64,000 bases of DNA from positions 100,454 through 164,453 of the forward strand of contig CAYRNW010000003.1 in the NCBI GenBank assembly GCA_964425745.1. The letters are read 5' to 3'. Positions 24,027 through 31,678 of the stretch are shown one piece after another. Numbering within the stretch: position 1 is the first letter of the stretch; each line of letters begins with the position of its first letter. The DNA is from CALCNS01 sp964425745 (lineage in GTDB: Bacteria > Bacillota > JAAYKD01). The notes under the pieces were generated by a model. That model ran no database searches, was not told the DNA's origin, and worked only from the letters and a program-made list of their open reading frames with translations. The position numbers were made by a program, and so were the translations under genes.

Positions 24027-25576
24027 GTTTAAGGCAATTTAGTGCTGTTACTCGTTTGGCGTTGAAAAATATGATGCGCTGGCGGTGGCGGTTAGCGACG
24101 ATATTCTTTTTGGTGGCGGGATCTTTCTCTCTTTTTGTGCTATATAGTAGTATGTTATCAGTATCAGCACAGATTGGGGTCGCCCAAACGGAATCCTTAA
24201 CACTTCCTTATGATCTCATGGTCATTGTAGATGAAGGGAAGCCTATACTGAAAGCGGAAGAATTACCGATTCCTCGATTTAGGAGAGATATCCTTGAGGT
24301 CGGAGAAGAAGCTGTCGCAATCACTGCTTTTACACCGATGGGAAAGCAAGAGCTTTTGGGAATCACATCCGATAGCTATTTTTACAATAAGAATACTGAG
24401 GTTGTCGAGGGGCAGTGGTTATCGAATCCGGGTGATATGATCGTGCCTCAAGAATTAGCGGTACAGTATCAACTTCAAATAGGAGATCAAATCCCTGCTT
24501 ATACGGTCTACAAAGAAGGCCGTCAACGAAAAGCGGAGTTCACTTTAGTCGGCTTCTTTACGCCGTCCTATCAGTTAGCACAACCTTTGATTTTAGAACA
24601 CGACGCCAAGGAACTTATGCTACTTCCCCAAGCAAATCGATATATGATTGAATATGATCGTGATGAAGCTGAGCTGATTCATTTGATCGAATGGATGAAA
24701 TCGGCATATCCCGATGAAACCTTTCTTTATTCAACTGTTACATACGACATGGGGAATGAATTACTGCAACAAATTTTCCAACCGGGTCAGTGGCTCTTAG
24801 TTTTAATCTTTTTATTTATGGGCATTGGTGTTTTAACCGTCTCATTGATTACTTTTCTGGAACGTCGACGCGAATTAGCTGTTATGAAATCGATTGGGGT
24901 TTCGAACATTCAAATCGTATATGCCTTAGCATTGGAACAAGGCACCGCCGGTATTGTTGGTGTCTTGACTGGGATTTTGATCATCTTTCAATTAGGATCG
25001 CGAATCAGCTGGTTTTCCCAGGTACTACCCGAAAAACTATATCTTTATATTGGCCAGGGAGCGCTGTTTACGTTACTGGTCATGATTGCCGGTATCTCGT
25101 TTCCAACGATATTGGCTAAAGTTGCTACGGTCAATCAATTGCTATTTGCGCGCAACATTCCCATTGTTAACACCCATATCGATCATTTGGCAAAACCAAC
25201 CGGGTGGATTCTATTTCGAGAAATGCAAGAGAATCTACATTTTCTCAAATTTGATATGGTAGATGGGCGATTGGAAGGTGTATTACTAAAAGCAGTTGGT
25301 GACCCTGTGAAGCAAGGTGAGGTTATTGCTACCCAAGAAATGTACTTTGGGTTACGCTACCATGAGTGGAAGTCACCATGCGATGGAGTCGTAGCCGAAT
25401 ACAACCCCAACAGTGGTCATATGGGGATCTTGCCCGATGATCCAAACACCCCGCATTATCCCTATCCTGAGCATTTTGTACAAGATGAGATCCATCATCA
25501 GAAACAAATGGAAGCAGGGAGAGCAAAGGCGAGGGCAGAAAAAGAAATTTCCGAAATAGGGTTTAACGAAAAATAA
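24023..25576 (+). CDS. FtsX-type ABC permease with lipoyl-like C-terminal domain (set 2, second subunit)
   Basis: 517-residue paralogue of the protein at 19229. The N-terminus shares the RWRWRL motif and first helix, and the FtsX core is LITFLERRRELAVMKSIGV. The cytoplasmic tail (about residues 410-495) has GDPVKQGEVIAT and WKSPCDGVVAEYN, again a barrel-sandwich-like fold without a modifiable lysine, plus a charged extension at the end. It overlaps the ATPase gene by 4 bases. The conserved pair of permeases with such a tail, seen twice here, suggests the tail is functional, perhaps sensing or coupling to a cytosolic partner. Confidence 0.84.
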   Translation: MSLRQFSAVTRLALKNMMRWRWRLATIFFLVAGSFSLFVLYSSMLSVSAQIGVAQTESLTLPYDLMVIVDEGKPILKAEELPIPRFRRDILEVGEEAVAITAFTPMGKQELLGITSDSYFYNKNTEVVEGQWLSNPGDMIVPQELAVQYQLQIGDQIPAYTVYKEGRQRKAEFTLVGFFTPSYQLAQPLILEHDAKELMLLPQANRYMIEYDRDEAELIHLIEWMKSAYPDETFLYSTVTYDMGNELLQQIFQPGQWLLVLIFLFMGIGVLTVSLITFLERRRELAVMKSIGVSNIQIVYALALEQGTAGIVGVLTGILIIFQLGSRISWFSQVLPEKLYLYIGQGALFTLLVMIAGISFPTILAKVATVNQLLFARNIPIVNTHIDHLAKPTGWILFREMQENLHFLKFDMVDGRLEGVLLKAVGDPVKQGEVIATQEMYFGLRYHEWKSPCDGVVAEYNPNSGHMGILPDDPNTPHYPYPEHFVQDEIHHQKQMEAGRAKARAEKEISEIGFNEK

Positions 25577-25590
25577 CTGAATCAATATAA

Positions 25591-25627
25591 CACGAAGAAT
25601 CTAAGGGAAAACCTTAGGTTCTTCGTG
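25591..25627 (+). terminator. Long hairpin between the ABC block and pspA
   Basis: A 16-bp stem (25591-25606 with 25612-25627, one G-T pair) has a 5-nt loop GAAAA. There is no T-tract after it; instead it abuts a -10 box. It may terminate the ABC transcript weakly or protect its 3' end. Confidence 0.55.
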
Positions 25628-25634
25628 CTATAAT
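25626..25634 (+). promoter_or_regulatory. Extended -10 promoter for pspA operon
   Basis: TGCTATAAT is a perfect extended -10 element. No good -35 box is present; that region falls inside the hairpin. The resulting leader of about 120 nt carries a 9-bp direct repeat AGTCTAGTG (25638 and 25680) and an AAAGGAGG at about 25693 that has no start codon after it. Confidence 0.5.
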
Positions 25635-25763
25635 CGGAGTCTAGTGTTAAGAGAGGAAAATTTCGGAAAAACTGAGAGAAGTCTAGTGAAAAAAAGGAGG
25701 AAATAAATTAGCTAACGAGAAATAAGAAAGACTAAGTAGCGATGGAACGAAGGAGTGAACAAC

Positions 25764-26534
25764 ATGGGATTATTCAGTCGTTTATGGACCACCATTAAAG
25801 GTTGGTTCGGTATGGGGGTCAGTGCTATTGAAGATCCGAATGCAATACTCGAAGCAGCTCAAAATGAATTAAGAGAAAAGCAACGGGAAGTTCGTAAACA
25901 AGCAGTACAGGTGATCCAGCAAAAGAACCAAGTAGAGATTATGCTCAAGAACGAAAAGCAAAAATTGGAAACCATGGAAGCCCAAGTTAAACAAGCATTA
26001 CAATTAGGCCGCGATGATTTGGCAGAACAAGTTATGAAGCAAATGCTGGTGGTTGAAGAAACTGTGAAATCATTAGATCAACAATACAACCAAGCGCTTG
26101 AAGCTTCTGAGTTAGTCAAGCGGCAAGTTAAAGCATTTGAAGCCCAAGTACAGGCAAAATATCGTGAGAAATTACAACTGCAAACCCAATGGAAACAAGC
26201 CCAGATTACTGAAAAGCTCAACGAAGCCTTGAGTGGAATTTCTTTTGATACCACAGATGAATCTTGGGAAAGAGCAAAAGAGAAAATCCAAGAGAAGCAA
26301 GCACGTGCTGAAGCTCTTACTGAGATGGGCAAAGAGAACTTGACCACAGAGTTCCATGAGTTACAAAGCGATTTAAGTACTTTAGCTGCGAAGGAACGTC
26401 TTGCTCAGATGAAAGTTCAAATGGGTCTAGATAAGGCCACGGGGCAAGTTGACCTTGAAACCGCTGGGACACTGGAAGATCAGCAGGTCAAAGAAAGGCT
26501 TGGCAAGATCAAGCAGGAGATGGGACCTCAGTGA
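25764..26534 (+). CDS. pspA: PspA/IM30 family membrane-stress protein
   Basis: 256-residue, almost entirely coiled-coil protein starting with an amphipathic helix (MGLFSRLWTTIKGWFGM) followed by EDPNAILEAAQNELREKQ, the hallmark of PspA/IM30. Such proteins polymerise on the cytoplasmic membrane and protect it under stress. The ATG at 25764 has AAGGAG 8 bases upstream; a GTG at 25755 lies inside that site. The stop overlaps the next gene by 4 bases, indicating coupling with a membrane coiled-coil partner. It directly follows a block of envelope ABC permeases, an arrangement also common for PspA-like proteins and antibiotic-sensing ABC systems. Confidence 0.88.
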   Translation: MGLFSRLWTTIKGWFGMGVSAIEDPNAILEAAQNELREKQREVRKQAVQVIQQKNQVEIMLKNEKQKLETMEAQVKQALQLGRDDLAEQVMKQMLVVEETVKSLDQQYNQALEASELVKRQVKAFEAQVQAKYREKLQLQTQWKQAQITEKLNEALSGISFDTTDESWERAKEKIQEKQARAEALTEMGKENLTTEFHELQSDLSTLAAKERLAQMKVQMGLDKATGQVDLETAGTLEDQQVKERLGKIKQEMGPQ

Positions 26535-27403
26535 GTAAAACACCACCGCTATCATTCTACCTAAAATCTTTATTCTTTTCACCAACCTCAATTTTAATTA
26601 TGCTTGTGACGTTAGGCGTATCCTTTTTCGTCTCAGGGGGATCGATATCCCTATTTGGGTTACAGTTGCCCTTTTGGTTGGTGGCCTTGGGAACCGGCGG
26701 GATTCTTGAGATTATGCAATGGATCGGGAACTTAAGCTCCGAAAAGTTCAAGAACAAAGTGCAAAAGGATTGGAGTCTCAAGAGTTTAGCCACAATGCGA
26801 AATAGCTTACGTGAGGCTTCCAAAAGTTATGAACGCTTACGAGGACGGCCCAATTATCAACGAGTTCGTTACGACCGAGTACGAAAGTTAGAAAAAGATA
26901 TGTTCGCTGATTTTTCAAGAATGGAAGTTTGGGACAACGATGTTGCTCAAGAAGTGTTATCACAATCCATTCATGGATTTTTGCGCTACTATGAACTACT
27001 TAATCGTGATCAACGCATAGCAGGTCTTTTAGAAAATGCGAATATCCAGCAAATTCAAGAAGAGATTGATCGACTACATCGTCAAGCTTCGACTGCTTCC
27101 AGTTCGGAAGCCGTTGGGCAGTATCAAAGGGCGGCCGGTTTCAAGCAGCAGGAGTTGAAGTCCTTAGATCGAATTCGACAAAGCAGTATTCTCTTGCAAG
27201 CACATCTCGATACCTTAGAAAGTGCTTTGTCGAGCTTGAGGACTCGACTCGTCAATACTACTGTTTGGGGTGGCGAAAGTGTTCGATTTGAGCTCAGTAA
27301 TTTGACACAAGAGCTTATGGCCTTAGAGATGGCAATGGAAGAATTAGAAGGGATCGATAACGAAACCTTACAAATTGAAAAAGAGCTGAATATCCCCCAG
27401 TAA
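26531..27403 (+). CDS. Membrane-anchored coiled-coil protein coupled to pspA
   Basis: 290-residue protein of no family I can name. Two hydrophobic segments lie at about residues 16-37 and 41-62 (SILIMLVTLGVSFFVSG and LPFWLVALGTGGILEIM). A long helical, mostly charged region follows, with heptad-like stretches around 170-285. It starts with GTG at 26531, overlapping the pspA stop (GTGA). The tight coupling and matching coiled-coil nature suggest it is the membrane partner of the PspA-like protein, analogous in role, though not visibly in sequence, to PspB/PspC or LiaI. Function is inferred only. Confidence 0.72.
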   Translation: MSKTPPLSFYLKSLFFSPTSILIMLVTLGVSFFVSGGSISLFGLQLPFWLVALGTGGILEIMQWIGNLSSEKFKNKVQKDWSLKSLATMRNSLREASKSYERLRGRPNYQRVRYDRVRKLEKDMFADFSRMEVWDNDVAQEVLSQSIHGFLRYYELLNRDQRIAGLLENANIQQIQEEIDRLHRQASTASSSEAVGQYQRAAGFKQQELKSLDRIRQSSILLQAHLDTLESALSSLRTRLVNTTVWGGESVRFELSNLTQELMALEMAMEELEGIDNETLQIEKELNIPQ

Positions 27404-27420
27404 ACTCTTCCAAGATTAAA

Positions 27421-27466
27421 AAAGTCTGTGACAGACCTCTTGTAGTTAATGTCACAGGCTTTTCCT
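27421..27466 (+). terminator. Intrinsic terminator after the pspA operon
   Basis: The stem AAAGTCTGTGACA (27421-27433) pairs with TGTCACAGGCTTT (27450-27462) with one G-T pair, followed by a short T-run. The loop is 16 nt. Confidence 0.7.
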
Positions 27467-27480
27467 ATGAGGAGATCATT

Positions 27481-28161
27481 ATGAAACGTGGAATTATTTT
27501 TTTAGCAGGAGAATTTCTTTCTCTACCGGAAGATTTTCGTATTTCTCCCAATGATGTAATCATTGCAGCCGATGGAGGTTATGAACACACAACTCGACTG
27601 GGTATCCACCCGAATCTCTTGATCGGCGATTTCGATTCGTTGTCTGAAGCAATGCACAATCAAGCAATTTTGCAAGGAATCACAACCAAAACATGGCCAA
27701 AGGATAAAGATCAAACCGATGGAGAAATTGCAATTCGTGCTGCAGCTGACCTTGGTTGCACGCATCTGATTCTTTTTGGCGCGTGGGGAGGGGACCGGTT
27801 GGACCACAGCATTGGAAACCTAACATTGCTGGAGACCTGTTATCAATTGGGAATCGAGGCCATGATTCATCACAAAGGGGAAAATATCATTTTTTGTATT
27901 CCCGGAAGCTACATTTTGAGCGGAATGGCACGAAACATGGTTAGTTTGATTCCGATTTCGCCGGAAGTAACAAAAGTTTGTGTGAGCGGATTACGGTATG
28001 CTTTACTTAATGAAACATTAATTCAAGGTACAACGAGAGGGATGTCGAATGAGTTCACAGAGAGCAAAGCTATAGTCACTTTTGAGGCCGGAAAATTGTG
28101 GTTGATTTGGCAGGGTAAACCAACCGATCTCTTGGGTTATATGAATGACGTTTGTCATTAA
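27481..28161 (+). CDS. Thiamine pyrophosphokinase
   Basis: 226-residue enzyme that transfers pyrophosphate from ATP to thiamine, forming thiamine diphosphate. Family motifs are AADGGYEHTTRLGIHPNLLIG with GDFDSL (about residues 20-60), then WPKDKDQTDGEIA (about 72-84) and GAWGGDRLDH (about 100-109). The C-terminal substrate-binding domain follows. The ribosome site is GAGGAG before ATG 27481. It stands alone between a terminator and a PLP enzyme gene. Length and motifs are normal for the bacterial family; thiN is a commonly used name. Confidence 0.93.
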   Translation: MKRGIIFLAGEFLSLPEDFRISPNDVIIAADGGYEHTTRLGIHPNLLIGDFDSLSEAMHNQAILQGITTKTWPKDKDQTDGEIAIRAAADLGCTHLILFGAWGGDRLDHSIGNLTLLETCYQLGIEAMIHHKGENIIFCIPGSYILSGMARNMVSLIPISPEVTKVCVSGLRYALLNETLIQGTTRGMSNEFTESKAIVTFEAGKLWLIWQGKPTDLLGYMNDVCH

Positions 28162-28208
28162 ATCGAATTAAATAGAAAAAAATAGGCAGACATTAGGAGG
28201 GATAAACC

Positions 28209-29204
28209 TTGCACTTCGAGAATATAGAACAGATAAAATTGCTTGAAGGACCAACCCCATTACAAAAAATACCGCGATTTGGGGCATCGATCCATCTGCC
28301 AAACCTTTATATAAAACGTGATGATCATATGCTGCTTGGGTTGGGTGGCAACAAATTAAGAAATCTGGAGTTTTGGCTAGCTGAAGCTTTGAAGCAGAAA
28401 GCGGATCTTTTGGTTGCAGCAGGAGGATTACAAAGTAATCAATGTCGATTGACGGCAGCAGCGGCAGCGAAGGTTGGCTTGCAGTGCCTACTGATTCATA
28501 ACGATGATCGACCTGCAGTCCCAGAAGGGAATGGGTTTCTAAACTACTTATTAGGCGCAGAAACGATATATTTGGGTAAAATTAGTGAAGAGGAGCGGGG
28601 ACGGCAGGTTGAAACGATCTTAGATCGGCTCAGAAAACAAGGTCGTCGTCCCTATCTCATTGGTGATGCTGGACTTGGGGCACTTGGCTATGCTAATGCA
28701 GCAGAAGAACTTGCACAGCAGAGTTTGCTGCTGGAGAGACCGATTAATCAAGTCATCATCGTTGGTGCAATGTGTGTTACAGCGGGTGGATTTCTTTATG
28801 GTACATCCTTGTGTAACGCTCCCTATCATGTCCATGTTATCTCGGTGGAGTATCCATTAGAAATCATGAAGTCAGCGATCGAACAGGTATGGCAAAAGGC
28901 CATCAACCGAACCGGCAAGATCCCCGAACTGCACTATACGGCCTTCTCTACTTTTTATGATGCATATTTAGGTGAAGATTACGCTATCCCGACCGAAGAG
29001 GCGTGGAAAGCGATGAAATCATTAGCTCAATTGGAAGGTATTTTTTTAGAGCAAGTCTATTCTGCCAAAACAATGGCTGGCTTAATTGATCTGCGACGGC
29101 GTGGTCTACTACAAGAAGAAGATTGCGTTTGTATTATACATACAGGCGGATATGGAGCACTTTTTACTCAAAATAAACTTCTCATCAATACATTTCAAAG
29201 GTGA
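28209..29204 (+). CDS. D-cysteine desulfhydrase / ACC deaminase family PLP enzyme
   Basis: 331-residue fold-type II PLP enzyme. The lysine for PLP is Lys49 in GLGGNKLRNLEFW, and the nucleophile-side loop is GGLQSNQCRLTAAAAA. These match the D-cysteine desulfhydrase and 1-aminocyclopropane-1-carboxylate deaminase group. Which substrate is used cannot be told; D-cysteine to pyruvate, sulfide and ammonia is the commonest bacterial activity. Translation probably starts with TTG at 28209, because AGGAGGG lies 7 bases upstream and the next in-frame ATG would remove conserved N-terminal residues. An exported protein gene follows 13 bases later. Confidence 0.87.
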   Translation: MHFENIEQIKLLEGPTPLQKIPRFGASIHLPNLYIKRDDHMLLGLGGNKLRNLEFWLAEALKQKADLLVAAGGLQSNQCRLTAAAAAKVGLQCLLIHNDDRPAVPEGNGFLNYLLGAETIYLGKISEEERGRQVETILDRLRKQGRRPYLIGDAGLGALGYANAAEELAQQSLLLERPINQVIIVGAMCVTAGGFLYGTSLCNAPYHVHVISVEYPLEIMKSAIEQVWQKAINRTGKIPELHYTAFSTFYDAYLGEDYAIPTEEAWKAMKSLAQLEGIFLEQVYSAKTMAGLIDLRRRGLLQEEDCVCIIHTGGYGALFTQNKLLINTFQR

Positions 29205-29217
29205 AAGGGGTGATGTT

Positions 29218-30636
29218 ATGATCAAACGACCAGCAAGGGTTGTTTGGATTTTAACATCTCTCTTTTTATTGATACAAAGTTGTTGTCCGATTACGGCCTC
29301 TAACCTTCAGGAGGAACAAATTCTTCACTATCGGAGAATAACAAGGATACAAAATCAGGGTGTAGAGACGGCTTTTGATTTAGTACTCACCTTATTACTT
29401 TTCCCTCCGGTAGAGTTAGGAAATCAGCAAACGTTCGAAGAAAGGATTACTCCTGAACCCATTGAAATTACTAAAGATGACAATGGAAACCGTTATGCTA
29501 GGATTCAAATTTCTCGGTTGCAACCGGGAGAAATAATCGATGTAGTCTATGAAACAAACCTTTCCAACCAATATTGGATGGCCGATAAAAGTACTTTATG
29601 GTCTCTTTCGCAACAGCTCCAACTGGTCGGTATGGAAAATCAACCTTGGGGTGTTAATTTTTCGGATTCCGAGTGGGTTCCCTATTTAAAAGATGAGCCA
29701 TATATCTCTGTAGACCATTCAGGAATACAGGAATTAGCTCGTACTTTGACTGCTGATGCAGAAGGAATCTATGATAAAGCTCAAAGTATTTTCGATTATG
29801 TTAATACAAATATGAATTATGATGAATCACCCCTTTTTGCACGTAAAGGAAGTGTTTCTGCTCTTTACAATTTAAAAGGGATTTGCACCGACTTTGCTTC
29901 GCTAATGATTGCACTACTTAGAGCTTCAAATATACCTGCACGAATGGTGGGAGGGTATCTATTTGATGAGGTAGCTCGAGAATCGGGTCAGCAATATTGG
30001 AATGGTAGCAAACTCGCTCATGCATGGGTCGAGTTTTATTTGCCGGGCTTTGGTTGGATTCCTGCTGATCCTACTCATGTTTATTACTTGAATGATATTC
30101 GCGTACCGGCCAGACAATCGTTTGCAGCCATACCAAATTGGGGTCACGTTGTTTCCTCCTATGGTGTTGAAGCAGTAACCTATACATTGCAAGGAAATCA
30201 TTATGGTGGAGCAATACTGAGTGTTTCGGGTTCGGATCAATTTTTCTCCGAGCATAGAAAACTGAGTGAAGAGATTTATGTCTACATCAATCAGAATCAA
30301 CGAGCCTATTTTTCGGATGCTAAGCCTAAGATATCTGAACAAGGTAGAACATTGGTACCTTTGAGAGCAATTTTTCAAGCTTTGGGAGCAACCGTTCTTT
30401 GGGATCCTTTGCAACAAACCATAACAGCAGTTCGAAAAGGGACGGAAATTATAATGAAAATTGATGAGCCAACAATATGGGTCGATTCGATTGCTTATGC
30501 ACTGGATACCGCCCCTTACATTGAACCTGATAACTGGAGAACGATGATTCCGCTACGAGCTGTGAGCGAAGCCTTTGGTGCCAGTGTAGAATGGGTAGAA
30601 GCAACGAAAGATATAATGATTGTACTACACAATTAA
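29218..30636 (+). CDS. Exported transglutaminase-like protein with copper amine oxidase N-type domain
   Basis: 472-residue secreted protein. A signal peptide occupies about residues 1-25 (basic KRPAR, then hydrophobic WILTSLFLLIQ, then CCPITAS). The transglutaminase-like core has its Cys in KGICTDFASLM, His in LAHAWVEFYLPGFGW and Asp in IPADPTHV. The C-terminal domain resembles the copper amine oxidase N-terminal domain, with two repeats of VPLRAIFQALGA and IPLRAVSEAFGA. That domain is common on clostridial exported proteins. The ATG at 29218 follows GAAAGGGG; the longer frame runs inside the previous gene. It may be a cell-wall protease or cross-linking enzyme. The first Cys is not in an ideal lipobox. 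Confidence 0.86.
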   Translation: MIKRPARVVWILTSLFLLIQSCCPITASNLQEEQILHYRRITRIQNQGVETAFDLVLTLLLFPPVELGNQQTFEERITPEPIEITKDDNGNRYARIQISRLQPGEIIDVVYETNLSNQYWMADKSTLWSLSQQLQLVGMENQPWGVNFSDSEWVPYLKDEPYISVDHSGIQELARTLTADAEGIYDKAQSIFDYVNTNMNYDESPLFARKGSVSALYNLKGICTDFASLMIALLRASNIPARMVGGYLFDEVARESGQQYWNGSKLAHAWVEFYLPGFGWIPADPTHVYYLNDIRVPARQSFAAIPNWGHVVSSYGVEAVTYTLQGNHYGGAILSVSGSDQFFSEHRKLSEEIYVYINQNQRAYFSDAKPKISEQGRTLVPLRAIFQALGATVLWDPLQQTITAVRKGTEIIMKIDEPTIWVDSIAYALDTAPYIEPDNWRTMIPLRAVSEAFGASVEWVEATKDIMIVLHN

Positions 30637-30647
30637 GATATATAAAG

Positions 30648-30680
30648 GATCATCCTAGCAGGCAGGGGTGGTCTTTTTTT
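30648..30680 (+). terminator. Intrinsic terminator after the transglutaminase gene
   Basis: An 8-bp stem with G-T pairs (GATCATCC 30648-30655 with 30666-30673) is followed by seven T. Confidence 0.75.
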
Positions 30681-30781
30681 AGAGGCAAAGCTCTTCTTTT
30701 GGTGCAGGTTTTTTTGCTCAAGGGAGCGAAATGGGTTAGATAACCTTGAAGAGGTTTTTATGAGAAAGGGTGATGTTGAAA

Positions 30782-31663
30782 ATGGATCATATGATTATAG
30801 CAACAGCTTGGAATGATAAAGTTAGAGTATTAGCAACCGTTACTACAGAATTAGCCGAAACGGCTCGGAAGAAACATGACTTATGGCCTACAGCCGCTGC
30901 AGTCATGGGTAGAGCATTGACTGGCGGGTTGTTGATGGGGGCAAACCTTAAGGAATCTCAGAAGCTCACTTTGCGTTTCTTAGGAGATGGTCCTTGCGGT
31001 GCGGTTATCGTTGACAGTAATGTAAACGGTGAAGTGAGGGGCTATATGCAGGAACCTCATGTCGATTTACCGCCAACTGCAGCTGGAAAAATCGACGTAG
31101 GAAGTGCTGTTGGCAAAGGATCTTTAATTATCAGTAAAGATTTAGGATTCGGAGATCCCTATACCGGACAGGTTCCACTTCAAACTGGAGAGATTGCTGC
31201 AGATATTGCTTATTATTTTGCAATATCGGAACAGACACCAACTGCGATTGGATTAGGCGTTTTGGTTGATCCCGATGGTAGTGTTAATACTGCCGGAGGT
31301 TACATGGTCCAAATGATGCCGGGAGCGACAGAAGAAGATACGGCAGAGCTAGAGCATCGTCTCCATCACTTAGCTTCACCTACAGAGATTATCTCAGAGA
31401 AATCTTCTGCCGAACATATACTTCATCAGATTTTTCATCCCGATGAGGTTCGAATTTTAGAGACCCGAACGGTTTCGTTTCAATGTAATTGCAATCGAGA
31501 TCGATTATCCGCCATTTTGGGAAGTTTAGAGATTCATGATTTGCAGGATATGATTGACCAAAACCAACCGATTGAAATGATTTGTCATTTCTGTAGAGAA
31601 AAATATTACTTTGAACAACAGGAGCTTGTAAGAATTCTTAACGAAAAAGCTTCTATATCCTAA
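30782..31663 (+). CDS. hslO: Redox-regulated chaperone Hsp33
   Basis: 293-residue cytosolic holdase activated by oxidative unfolding. The C-terminal zinc-binding redox switch has the pattern CNC, 30 residues, then CHFC (QCNCNRDR and ICHFCREKY). The N-terminal domain has the family segment GRALTGGLLMGANLK. The start at ATG 30782 gives the typical MDH-type N-terminus; GTG 30770, ATG 30773 and TTG 30776 in the same frame are closer to the AAAGGG site and cannot be excluded. The next gene follows after 15 bases, so the two are probably co-transcribed. Confidence 0.93.
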   Translation: MDHMIIATAWNDKVRVLATVTTELAETARKKHDLWPTAAAVMGRALTGGLLMGANLKESQKLTLRFLGDGPCGAVIVDSNVNGEVRGYMQEPHVDLPPTAAGKIDVGSAVGKGSLIISKDLGFGDPYTGQVPLQTGEIAADIAYYFAISEQTPTAIGLGVLVDPDGSVNTAGGYMVQMMPGATEEDTAELEHRLHHLASPTEIISEKSSAEHILHQIFHPDEVRILETRTVSFQCNCNRDRLSAILGSLEIHDLQDMIDQNQPIEMICHFCREKYYFEQQELVRILNEKASIS

Positions 31664-31678
31664 GGATGAGGTGTTGAT

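Noticed and set aside
25686..25706. Six-codon GTG frame with AAAGGAGG in the pspA leader as a leader peptide
   Set aside because: The GTG has no ribosome site of its own, and the AAAGGAGG is part of the tiny frame itself; too short to support.
29959..30417. 152-residue reading frame on the minus strand
   Set aside because: It is antisense to the transglutaminase gene with its clear domains; composition and lack of signals mark it as a shadow.
30734..30756. Two mutually exclusive small hairpins (GGTTA-GA-TAACC and AACCT-TGAAG-AGGTT with TTTTA) before hslO
   Set aside because: Stems of only 5 bp are likely by chance, and there is no aptamer-sized sequence upstream.
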